Assembly: GCA_964605095.1 (NCBI GenBank)
Contig: CAZSBS010000039.1
Coordinates: 1 to 23,806, forward strand
DNA: 23,806 nt
Source of the DNA: JAUWQU01 sp964605095
Lineage (GTDB): Bacteria; Planctomycetota; Phycisphaerae; SM23-33
Direction of reading: 5' to 3'
Each line of letters starts with the position of its first letter. The stretch's first letter is position 1. Both the position numbers and the translations under genes were made by a program. This document shows positions 1 to 7,651 of this stretch, piece after piece. Under the pieces are notes generated by a model that worked only from the letters and a program-made list of their open reading frames with translations, had not been told where the DNA came from and ran no database searches.

Positions 1-1278
1 CAGGTCGCTGCCGTCGACGTTGACGCTGAACAGGTGGTACGTGCTGCGCTGAGTCCAGATGTACTTGGTGTTCTCGCCCTCTGTCCAGCAAAAGATGATT
101 CGCTTGCCGTCATACGACAAGTCCGGCGACTGAAAGCCGCCGTCGACGAGCTTCTTGCCCTGGAACCGCCCGTTCTGGCAGACGCTGTCGGCCAGCACGT
201 CGCGGACGGTCGGCTTGTCGGGATTTTGTGAAAAAGGGTTCTCCAGCACGTACAGCCCGCCCTCGTGAATGGCCATGAAACCAAAGTACTGGTCGCACAT
301 GTGGTTTCCGGCGCTTTCGCTGGGCGGGTAGAAGTGCTTCTTGATGAACACGAGCTTGTCGAAGTTCAGCAGCGGGTTGGCGAAAGCGATCTTACGGCGG
401 AGTTGGACGGCCTGGCTGAACATCCGCTTGCGGGCGTCGACCTCGCCGGCGCCCGCGGCATGGCACTGATCGGCGAGGCGGGCCAGGGCCGCCTGCTCGG
501 CCGAGAGGTCCCGCACTCCGTCCATCTTCTTAAGGTACGCCAGCAGGGCCGCCGTTCGCCGCAGCACGACATCGAGGGCGTCGCGATCAGATTCTTCGAT
601 CAGCGAGGCTGGGTGAAACGTCTGCGGCTCCAACTGTTTCCGCAGGCCCTTGCAGCGGTCGATCTCGGCATTGAGCACTTCCCACTCCGTCATCGGCGCC
701 GGCGGCGGCGGCGGCGGGGGCTTGATGGTCTGCGGGGGGCGGATCGTATTCGGCACGTCGCCGCCCAGCACGAACTTTGCCTCGGCCCAGTCGGTGTGAT
801 CGTTGCCGTATCCGTCGCCGGCGACGGTGACCACCAGGTCGAGCTGCTTGACGCCCGTCAGGTCGACGGCCACTTCCTTGACCGGGTCGCGACCGGTGAC
901 ACGCCCGCTGTGGTAGACCTGTTTCTTGTCGGCGTAGATGATGAACTCGGCCGAGCCGGCGCCGTTGGACTCGTCGTCGATGCCGATGACCGCGGTGAAC
1001 CGCCTGGCCTGGCCGTCGAGGGCGACGGTGATCTGCCCCGGCGCGTGCGTGCCGACGCCCCGCTCATACGTCTTGCCGCGAAGCTTCAGCCCAGAGCCGC
1101 CGACGGACCGACGGCTGAGCGTCTGCTGCCAGCCGCACGTCGTCTTCCGCATGTCCAGTTCATCCAGCCAGAGCGCCTTGGTCTTGACGCCGCCCATGGC
1201 GCCAGCCTTGTCCGGCTCGGCCGCAACCGCGCCGCACGCCGCCATTACCGACACCGTCAACGCACAGATCCAACGCAT
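1..1278 (-). CDS. Secreted NPCBM-domain protein with HzsA-like region (3' end missing)
   Basis: 426 codons are present and the frame is open to the window edge. The start ATG (1278) has GAGGA 6 nt upstream and is followed by a short signal peptide ending near AVAA (residue 20). Residues about 30-172 match the NPCBM carbohydrate-binding fold: YERGVGTHA, then a GIDDE segment, then a closing GNDHTDWAEAKF. A run of seven prolines (187-193) leads to a helical region (197-295) and then to the start of what looks like a beta-propeller (NPLLNFDKLVFIK at 301; SPDLSYDGKRIIF at 384, a PD40/WD40-like blade). From memory, this order occurs in planctomycete proteins described as related to the hydrazine synthase alpha subunit; no haem motif is visible in the part shown. 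Anammox activity should not be inferred. It lies 60 nt downstream of the TatD gene on the same strand and may be co-transcribed. The NPCBM call is firm, the HzsA link tentative. Confidence 0.8.
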   Translation of the reverse strand, partial: MRWICALTVSVMAACGAVAAEPDKAGAMGGVKTKALWLDELDMRKTTCGWQQTLSRRSVGGSGLKLRGKTYERGVGTHAPGQITVALDGQARRFTAVIGIDDESNGAGSAEFIIYADKKQVYHSGRVTGRDPVKEVAVDLTGVKQLDLVVTVAGDGYGNDHTDWAEAKFVLGGDVPNTIRPPQTIKPPPPPPPAPMTEWEVLNAEIDRCKGLRKQLEPQTFHPASLIEESDRDALDVVLRRTAALLAYLKKMDGVRDLSAEQAALARLADQCHAAGAGEVDARKRMFSQAVQLRRKIAFANPLLNFDKLVFIKKHFYPPSESAGNHMCDQYFGFMAIHEGGLYVLENPFSQNPDKPTVRDVLADSVCQNGRFQGKKLVDGGFQSPDLSYDGKRIIFCWTEGENTKYIWTQRSTYHLFSVNVDGSDL

Positions 1279-1338
1279 GGCTCATCCTCACATCATTGCA
1301 TTCACTCACCGACGGGCACCCATAGCAGGTGACAACCT

Positions 1339-2169
1339 CTACCCGGCAGAGCCGCCCCAAGCTACCACGCCCTCGTGGTCGCCGAAAGCCACAATCCCGA
1401 ACAGTCGCAGCGCGTTGGCGGTGGTCGTCGCAGCCAGGGCCTCGGCGGACGTGCCGCGCACGGAAGCCAGGCACGCAGCCACATGGGCCACGTTGGCGGG
1501 CTCGTTGGTCTGCATCTTCCGCACGGGCTCGGGCGAGCAGTAAGGCGAATCGGTCTCTATCAGCAGCCTGTCGTCGGGGACCAGGGCCGCGGCTGCGCGA
1601 AGCTCGTCGCTCCTCTTGAACGTGACGATTCCGGAGAAGCTGATGGCCATTCCCATGTCCAGCGCCCGGCGTACGTTGTCAGGCGGCTCGGTGCAGCAGT
1701 GCAGCACGACGCGGTTTGTGTCGATGCCGGATTCGCGTAGGACGCCGCATGTGTCGTCGAACGCCTCGCGCGTGTGCATAACCACCGGCTTGCCCAGTTC
1801 CCGCGCGAGGCCGAGCTGGGCGGCGAAGATGCGCCGCTGGTCATCCCGCGGCGAGAAATCGTAGTGGTAGTCCAGCCCGATCTCGCCGATGGCGACGTTC
1901 TTCGGCTCGCCGGCGAGCTGGCCCAGCGCGGCCAGGTAATGCTCGGGTGCGTCCCTGGCCTCGTGGGGATGGATCCCAGCCAGGCACCAGAGGTTATCGC
2001 GTTCACGGACCAGCGACAGGGCGGCCTTGGAGTCCGTCAGGTCGCCGGTGGCGCAGATCATCCTCGTGACGCCGGCCGCCGCCGCGCGGGCCAGGACGCC
2101 GTCGACCTGCTGGCAAAGCCGGCCGTGAGCCAGGTGGCAGTGCGTGTCGAAAAGCTTCATCATGGGCAT
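1339..2169 (-). CDS. tatD: TatD-family metal-dependent hydrolase/DNase
   Basis: 276 residues with the full TatD TIM-barrel metal set: H10 and H12 (FDTHCHL), E96 (GEIGLDYHYD), H132 (VVMHTRE), H157 (VVLHCC) and D207 (IETDSPYCSP). Family members are magnesium-dependent 3'-5' exonucleases or related phosphoesterases acting in DNA repair or turnover in the cytoplasm. The usual HxFSG after the fifth ligand is HCCTE here, with ISFSG about 20 residues later. The frame is open back to an ATG at 2238, but residues before MKLFDTHCH do not fit the family. The cluster of ATGs at 2169, 2163 and 2160 is more likely; 2169 was chosen because a promoter-like sequence lies just upstream. A roughly 20-residue tail after ANALRLFGI is unusual. 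Confidence 0.9.
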   Translation of the reverse strand: MPMMKLFDTHCHLAHGRLCQQVDGVLARAAAAGVTRMICATGDLTDSKAALSLVRERDNLWCLAGIHPHEARDAPEHYLAALGQLAGEPKNVAIGEIGLDYHYDFSPRDDQRRIFAAQLGLARELGKPVVMHTREAFDDTCGVLRESGIDTNRVVLHCCTEPPDNVRRALDMGMAISFSGIVTFKRSDELRAAAALVPDDRLLIETDSPYCSPEPVRKMQTNEPANVAHVAACLASVRGTSAEALAATTTANALRLFGIVAFGDHEGVVAWGGSAG

Positions 2170-2175
2170 CGGCAC

Positions 2176-2205
2176 ATCATAGGTCCCAGGCCCCCCGCCG
2201 TCCAA
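2176..2205 (-). promoter_or_regulatory. Candidate promoter of the TatD gene
   Basis: On the minus strand TTGGAC (2205-2200), an 18-nt spacer and TATGAT (2181-2176) resemble a housekeeping promoter. The expected transcription start falls at about 2169, on the first plausible ATG, which would give a leaderless or near-leaderless mRNA. Against this, AAGGGGAA upstream of the ATG at 2238 could mark a longer protein that reads through this site. Confidence 0.35.
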
Positions 2206-2316
2206 CCCGTCGATGCGGGAAAAGCGGGCAGCCACCATTGTTCCCCTTAAAAGTCACACTTCCCGCCGAGCCCGGGGCACCGGTTCCACACACGGGTCAG
2301 CCCTCGAAGATTCTCC

Positions 2317-2344
2317 TTGACGGGGTAATGCGAGAGCGTATTAT
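2317..2344 (+). promoter_or_regulatory. Promoter of the marR-efflux cluster
   Basis: TTGACG (2317-2322), a 16-nt spacer and TATTAT (2339-2344) match the sigma-70 consensus well. The expected start is near 2351, giving a leader of about 47 nt before the MarR ATG at 2398. This is the best promoter match in the window. Confidence 0.65.
2326..2343. promoter_or_regulatory. Candidate MarR operator (palindrome)
   Basis: TAATGCG, AGAG, CGTATTA form an 18-nt palindrome with 7-bp arms and one mismatch. It fills the promoter spacer and covers most of the -10 element. MarR-family dimers commonly bind palindromes of this size over their own promoter, so autorepression is a reasonable inference. No second clear copy was seen in front of the adaptor gene. 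Confidence 0.45.
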
Positions 2345-2397
2345 CGCGGGCCGTACTGTGATTCCTTGAATTGCATCGAGGACAGGAGAAATCGCCA

Positions 2398-2907
2398 ATG
2401 CCGAGTAAGAGCGCGATCGAGCGGGTTGTGGAGTTCGCCGGCCGGCTCAAGGGCGTCGATCCGCGGGTGCTTCGGGAAGGGCTTGAGATTGCCCACCTCC
2501 ACCGCCAGGTCGAGCAGCTCATCGAGAACGACCTGGCCGATTGGGGGCTGACCGCAAGGCAGGTCGAGATCATGGAGTCCCTGTATCACAACACGGAAGG
2601 CACCATGACGCCGGCTGATTTGGCCGACGAGGTTTCGCTGAGCCGGTCGGCCATGACCAGCTCGCTGGACTCCCTTGAGAAGCTGGGCCACACGGTGCGG
2701 GCGCCCCACCCGAGTGACCGTCGGATGATCGCCATCTCCCTGACGCCGTCCGGCCGGGAGTTCATAAGCCAACGCCTGCCGGAGAGGTATCAGAAGTTCC
2801 ACCGAGTGATGAGCAGTCTTTCGAGCAGAGAGCGGACCACCCTCCTGCAAACGTATGCAAAGATCATTGATCTCCTTGCCTCCGGCATGGAGGTGGATCG
2901 CAAGTGA
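2398..2907 (+). CDS. MarR-family transcriptional regulator
   Basis: 169 residues, typical for a MarR winged-helix dimer. The start ATG has AGGAG 9 nt upstream. Residues 1-50 form the N-terminal dimerisation helices. 51-98 carry the helix-turn-helix (LTARQVEIMESLYH, then TPADLADEVSLSRSAMTSSL). 99-116 are the beta-wing with the D-x-R signature (PHPSDRRMIAISLT), and 124-162 the C-terminal dimerisation helices. MarR proteins usually repress drug-efflux or stress genes and release DNA on binding a small phenolic or hydrophobic ligand. The efflux set starts 114 nt downstream on the same strand, so this is probably its local regulator. The gap contains TTGGGC and GCCCAA (2912-2917 and 2932-2937), an inverted pair of unknown role. 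Confidence 0.92.
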   Translation: MPSKSAIERVVEFAGRLKGVDPRVLREGLEIAHLHRQVEQLIENDLADWGLTARQVEIMESLYHNTEGTMTPADLADEVSLSRSAMTSSLDSLEKLGHTVRAPHPSDRRMIAISLTPSGREFISQRLPERYQKFHRVMSSLSSRERTTLLQTYAKIIDLLASGMEVDRK

Positions 2908-3021
2908 GCATTTGGGCTTGCCAACCCCACGGCCCAAGAGCGAGATAGCAGACCTGTAGTACAACGGCCTCCCGCGATGGGCTCGATGCGGTGAATAGAC
3001 TTAGAGAATTGGAGTGCATCC

Positions 3022-4464
3022 ATGAATGATCAGAGATGGGAACATCGTATTGCGGCGGTCTTGTTGGTCGCCTTTTTCTTGGCGGGCTGCGACCGCGGGC
3101 AGGAATCTCCGCCGCCGCCTGTCCCGGAAGTCGCCACGGTGACGGTTCAGCCTCACCCGATGGTGCTGACCACCGAGTTGCCCGGTCGCTCGGCACCCTA
3201 CCTTATTGCGGAGATCCGGCCCCAGGTCAGCGGGCTTATCCAGAAGCGGCTCTTCACGGAAGGGGCGGACGTGAAGGCCGGGGACGTTCTTTACGAGATC
3301 GATCCCAACAGCTACCGGGCTGCCTATGCCAACGCGGAGGCGGCCGTGGCTTTGGCTAAGGCCAACCATGCCAACTCGTTGGCGGCCGTGGCTGGGGCAA
3401 AGGCCGGTCACGCCACGGCCCTGGCAACCCGCGACGCGTCCAAAGCGGCCCTGGTTGCCGCCAAGGCAGCCCAGTCGCGCGCGGAGGCCAACGCCGTCCC
3501 CCTTCGCCTTCGGGCGGAGCGCTTTGGCGAGCTTGTAGCCGACAAAGCCGTCAGCCAGCAGGATTTCGACGACGTCTCCGCGGCGCTGAAGCAGGCCGAG
3601 GCCGGAATCGAAAGCGCGGTGGCAATGGTGCGAAGCGCCGAGGCGAATATCGTGGGGGCCGAGGCGGCAATCCAGGTGGCCGAGGCCAAGATCCAGAGCG
3701 CCGAAGCGGCAGTTCTAAGCGCCAAGGCAGCCATCGGGAGTGCTGACGCGGGTTTGGAGACAGCGCAAATCAACCTTGGCTACACGCGGATCACATCGCC
3801 CATATCGGGGCGCATCGGGCGCTCCGCCATCACCACCGGCGCCCTGGTGACAGCTCACCAACCCGCTGCCCTCGCCACTATCCAGCAACTCGACCCCATC
3901 TACGCGGACGTGCCGCAATCCACCGCCGAACTGCTGCGTCTCCAGCGACGCCTGGCGGACGGTCGGCTGTCGCACAATGGAACCCAGAACGCCGTGAAGC
4001 TCATCCTGGCCGACGGCGCCGCCTACCCGCTCGAAGGGACGCTCGAGTTCCGCGACGTTTCGGTGGACCCGACCACCGGCTCGTTCATCCTCCGAATGGT
4101 TTTTCCAAACCCGGACAAGACCCTCCTGCCAGGCATGTTCGTCCGGGCGGTGGTGGTGGAGGGCGTCAACGACCGGGCCATCCTGGTTCCTCAGCAGGCG
4201 GTCTCGCGCAATCCCAAGGGAGACCCCCTCGCCATGATCGTCGATGCGAACGGCGTCGCCCAGGCGCGGATGCTCACCCTCGACCGCGCCATCGGCGATA
4301 AGTGGCTCATCTCGGCGGGGCTTGCACCAGGCGATCGCGTGATTGTCGAGGGTCTCCAACGGGTGCGGCCCGGCGCCCCGGTAAGAGCGGTTCCCTTTGT
4401 CGCGGGCGGAAAAGAGAGCGCGCCAGCCGGGCAAGCCACCCAACCGGCCACGAAAGCGGACTAA
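3022..4464 (+). CDS. RND efflux periplasmic adaptor (AcrA/MexA-like lipoprotein)
   Basis: 480 residues; GGAG lies 7 nt before the ATG. A lipobox (FFLAGC, Cys23) predicts an inner-membrane-anchored periplasmic lipoprotein. Order: lipoyl half-motif (about 60-97), coiled-coil hairpin (98-258), second lipoyl half (SPISGRIGRSAITTGALV, 259-276), beta-barrel (DPIYADVPQS onward) and membrane-proximal domain (AILVPQQAV, then IGDKWLISAGLAPGDRVIV). The part after the hairpin resembles E. coli AcrA closely. The protein links the pump to the outer-membrane channel. The oddity is the hairpin: from memory of AcrA each arm is 42 residues longer, made of regular Ala-rich heptads (AEAxIxS). This explains the length of 480 against about 400. 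It is followed 12 nt later by the pump gene. Confidence 0.95.
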   Translation: MNDQRWEHRIAAVLLVAFFLAGCDRGQESPPPPVPEVATVTVQPHPMVLTTELPGRSAPYLIAEIRPQVSGLIQKRLFTEGADVKAGDVLYEIDPNSYRAAYANAEAAVALAKANHANSLAAVAGAKAGHATALATRDASKAALVAAKAAQSRAEANAVPLRLRAERFGELVADKAVSQQDFDDVSAALKQAEAGIESAVAMVRSAEANIVGAEAAIQVAEAKIQSAEAAVLSAKAAIGSADAGLETAQINLGYTRITSPISGRIGRSAITTGALVTAHQPAALATIQQLDPIYADVPQSTAELLRLQRRLADGRLSHNGTQNAVKLILADGAAYPLEGTLEFRDVSVDPTTGSFILRMVFPNPDKTLLPGMFVRAVVVEGVNDRAILVPQQAVSRNPKGDPLAMIVDANGVAQARMLTLDRAIGDKWLISAGLAPGDRVIVEGLQRVRPGAPVRAVPFVAGGKESAPAGQATQPATKAD

Positions 4465-4476
4465 CGGAGACACACC

Positions 4477-7400
4477 ATGCTATCGAGATTTTTCCTGGAC
4501 CGGCCGGTCTTCGCCTGGGTGATCGCCATTTTCATCATGCTGCTGGGCGCACTGGCCATCTATAACCTGCCCATTGCCCAGTATCCGCCCATCGCTCCGC
4601 CGGCCATCGCCATCGACTCCTTCTATCCCGGGGCCTCGGCACAGACGGTCGAGAACAGCGTGACCCAGATCATCGAGCAGAAGATGACCGGCTTCGATGA
4701 CATGCTCTATCTTTCCGGCACGAGCGATGCGGCGGGCGCTTCGCGCATCGAATTGACCTTCAAGCCGGGGACCGATCCGGACCTGGCCTGGGCAAAAGTC
4801 CAGAACAAGCTCCAGCTCGCCATGGCCAGCCTGCCGGAAGTGGTCCAGCGCACAGGGGTCAAGGTCAGCAAATCCACGCGGAACTATTTGCTTCTTGCCG
4901 GGCTGGTCTGCGAAGACGGCAGCATGAACGGCGATGACCTGCGGGACTATGCCCAGTCCAACCTCGAGAAGGTTCTGTCGCGCGTGCCCGGCGTCGGCGA
5001 GGTCCAGAATTTCGGTTCCCAGTACGCCATGCGTGTCTGGCTGGACCCGGACAAACTGACCAATTACCGCTTGACCATGGAAGATGTGATCATGGGGTTG
5101 CGGTCCTACAACGTGGAGGTTTCCGCCGGGCAGTTCGGCGGGCTTCCAGCGGTGGAAGGTCAGCGCCTGAACGCATCCATCATCGTACAAAGCCTCCTCC
5201 AGACCCCGGATGAGTTCGCCGCCATTCCCCTGCGCACCAATCCGGACGGTTCTATTGTGCGCGTCAAGGATGTGGGACGGACCGAGTTGGGCACCGAGTT
5301 TTACGATATCGAGGCCCTCTACAACGGCAAACCAGCCGCCGTCCTGGCCATCCGGCAGACGCCCGGCGCCAACGCACTGGACACAGCCAATGCCATCAAG
5401 GCGAAACTCAAGGAAATGAGCGCCTATTTCCCGGCGGGAATGAAGGTGGTCTATCCCTACGACACCACCCCCTTCGTCAGGGTGGCCATTGGCGAAGCGG
5501 TCAAGTCCCTGCTCCAGGCAATTGTGCTGGTTTTCCTGGTCATGTGGCTGTTCATGGGAAACATCCGAGCCACGCTGATTCCGACTATCGCCGTGCCCGT
5601 GGTGCTCCTGGGCACCTGCGCCGCGCTGGGGGCGTTTGGGTATTCCATCAACATGCTGACCATGTTTGCCATGGTGATTGCCATCGGACTGTTGGTGGAC
5701 GACACCATCGTGGTGGTGGAAAACGTGGAACGGCTCATGAGCGAAGAGGGTCTTTCGCCCAAGGAGGCCACCGCCAAGAGCATGGGGCAGGTTACCAGCG
5801 CCTTGATTGGTTTCCTCCTGGTGCTGTCGGCCTTGTTCGCCCCCATGGCGTTCTTCAGTGGCTCTACCGGGATCATCTACCGGCAGTTCTCCGTGACCAT
5901 CGTATCGGCCATGGTGTTGTCGGTGACGGTGGCCCTGATCCTGACGCCGGTGCTGTGCGCGAACATTCTCAAGCCGGTGGTCAAGGGGCACGAGGCGGCG
6001 GAAGGTGCAATCCGGTTCCTGCGCCCGTTTTTCGTGTGGTTCGACCGCGGGTTCTACCGGTTCCGCGATGGCTTTGTGAAACTGGTCGGCTACGGGCTTG
6101 TCCGAAAATTCCGTTTCGTGGCCGCGTATGTCCTGATCGTGGGCGGCCTGCTGTGGCTCTACAGGGGAATGCCGACCAGCTACCTGCCGGACGAAGACCA
6201 AGGAATGCTGTTTGCCCAGATCATTATGCCCACGGGCGCGACCCTGGAGCAGACCCAGGCGGTCGCGGACGGCTGTCAGCGCTATTTTCTCGAGCACGAG
6301 AAGGAAGCGGTGGACTCCTGTATGACGGTTGCCGGCATGGCCTTTTCCGGCAGAGGGCAGAACAACGGCATGCTCTTTATCAAACTGAAGGATTGGAGTC
6401 TTCGCAAACGACCGGACCTGCGGGCCAAGGCGGTCGCGGGGCGTGCCATGGCGGAGTTCTCAAAGATCCGTGGCGCCATCGCCTTCGCCTTCCCGCCGCC
6501 CTCGGTCATCGAACTGGGCAATGCCACAGGGTTCGACTTCCAATTGGTGGATCGTGGCGGAGTCGGGCACCAGGTCCTGACGCAGGCCCGCAATCAGCTT
6601 CTGGGCATGGCGGCGCAGGATCAGAGACTGATAAAAGTCCGTCCCAACGGCATGGAGGATGTGCCCGAATACCGCATCGACGTGGACTGGCAGAAGGCCG
6701 GCGCCCAGGGCCTGCCCATCACCTCCATCCACAACACCATTTCGGCGGCTTTCGGCAGTGCCTATGTCAACGACTTCATTCAGGCCGGCCGCGTCAAACG
6801 GGTGTTCGTCCAGGCGGACGCTCCCTACCGAATGCTCCCCAAAGACTTGGAGAAACTCTACGTCCGCAACATGTCTGGAAAGATGGTGCCGTTTACTTCC
6901 TTTGCCTCCGGCCACTGGACCAGCGGTTCGCCGAAGCTGGAGCGTTTCAACGGCTTTCCGTCCATGAACATTTGGGGTGAGCCGACACCGGGCAGGAGTT
7001 CCGGCGAGGCCATGCAGGCGATGGAAGAGATAACCTCAAAGCTGCCGCAGGGGATCGGTTATGACTGGACCGGACTTTCCTACCAGGAGCGGCAGGCCGC
7101 GTCTCAGAAGGGCCTGCTCTATACCTTTTCCATTCTGATCATGTTTCTTTTCCTGGCGGCGCTGTATGGGAAATGGGACATCCCCATCTCGGTTCTGCTC
7201 ATCCTGCCTCTGGGTGTCATCGGCGGCTTTATTGCTTCGAGGATGCGCGGGTTGCCAAGCGACGTCTACTTCCAGATCGGCATGATGAACACGCTGGGGC
7301 TGGCCACCAAGAACGCCATTCTGATCGTTCAGTTCGCCAAGGACGGGGTGGATGAAGGGCTGGGATTAATCGAGGCCGCTCTACGGGCGGTGAAGTTACG

Positions 7401-7617
7401 GCTCCGACCGATCCTCATGACGTCCTTAACGACCGGCATTGCCGTACTCCCCATGGCCTTCAGTACGGGTGCCGGCGCGGGCGCCATGAACGCCATCGGC
7501 ACCGTGGTTCTGGGGGGAATGTTCACCGGCACGATCCTCGTGGTCCTGTTTGCGCCGCTGTTCTACGTGCTGATCGAAAAGACCTTCGGCAGGCGCGGCA
7601 AGCTCCAGGCGGCCTAG
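4477..7617 (+). CDS. RND multidrug efflux pump, inner-membrane subunit (HAE1, AcrB-like)
   Basis: 1046 residues, the usual size for AcrB/MexB. GGAG lies 7 nt before the ATG. The start MLSRFFLDRPVFAWVIAIF is the classic first membrane segment. Two large periplasmic loops follow segments 1 and 7, with YLPDEDQGMLF opening the second. The proton-relay residues are intact: D408-D409 in segment 4 (GLLVDDTIVVVENVERL) and K945 in segment 10 (GLATKNAILIVQFAKD). The pump therefore looks functional as a drug/proton antiporter trimer exporting hydrophobic or amphiphilic compounds; the substrate cannot be read from sequence. It is the middle gene of the adaptor-pump-channel set. Confidence 0.97.
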   Translation: MLSRFFLDRPVFAWVIAIFIMLLGALAIYNLPIAQYPPIAPPAIAIDSFYPGASAQTVENSVTQIIEQKMTGFDDMLYLSGTSDAAGASRIELTFKPGTDPDLAWAKVQNKLQLAMASLPEVVQRTGVKVSKSTRNYLLLAGLVCEDGSMNGDDLRDYAQSNLEKVLSRVPGVGEVQNFGSQYAMRVWLDPDKLTNYRLTMEDVIMGLRSYNVEVSAGQFGGLPAVEGQRLNASIIVQSLLQTPDEFAAIPLRTNPDGSIVRVKDVGRTELGTEFYDIEALYNGKPAAVLAIRQTPGANALDTANAIKAKLKEMSAYFPAGMKVVYPYDTTPFVRVAIGEAVKSLLQAIVLVFLVMWLFMGNIRATLIPTIAVPVVLLGTCAALGAFGYSINMLTMFAMVIAIGLLVDDTIVVVENVERLMSEEGLSPKEATAKSMGQVTSALIGFLLVLSALFAPMAFFSGSTGIIYRQFSVTIVSAMVLSVTVALILTPVLCANILKPVVKGHEAAEGAIRFLRPFFVWFDRGFYRFRDGFVKLVGYGLVRKFRFVAAYVLIVGGLLWLYRGMPTSYLPDEDQGMLFAQIIMPTGATLEQTQAVADGCQRYFLEHEKEAVDSCMTVAGMAFSGRGQNNGMLFIKLKDWSLRKRPDLRAKAVAGRAMAEFSKIRGAIAFAFPPPSVIELGNATGFDFQLVDRGGVGHQVLTQARNQLLGMAAQDQRLIKVRPNGMEDVPEYRIDVDWQKAGAQGLPITSIHNTISAAFGSAYVNDFIQAGRVKRVFVQADAPYRMLPKDLEKLYVRNMSGKMVPFTSFASGHWTSGSPKLERFNGFPSMNIWGEPTPGRSSGEAMQAMEEITSKLPQGIGYDWTGLSYQERQAASQKGLLYTFSILIMFLFLAALYGKWDIPISVLLILPLGVIGGFIASRMRGLPSDVYFQIGMMNTLGLATKNAILIVQFAKDGVDEGLGLIEAALRAVKLRLRPILMTSLTTGIAVLPMAFSTGAGAGAMNAIGTVVLGGMFTGTILVVLFAPLFYVLIEKTFGRRGKLQAA

Positions 7618-7651
7618 AGCGATGAAATCAACCAATCCGGGAATCTTTGAA

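Noticed and set aside
1..1278. Evidence for hydrazine synthesis (anammox)
   Set aside because: Only a loose similarity to the HzsA middle region is visible, with no haem-binding CxxCH in the part shown; such proteins occur in non-anammox planctomycetes.
265..1332. 355-codon plus-strand frame over the NPCBM gene
   Set aside because: Contains an arginine run that is the complement of the proline linker; the minus strand holds a recognisable signal peptide and NPCBM domain.
4480..6297. 605-codon open frame opposite the RND pump
   Set aside because: Histidine- and glycine-rich shadow translation with no domain; the pump on the other strand has all key residues.
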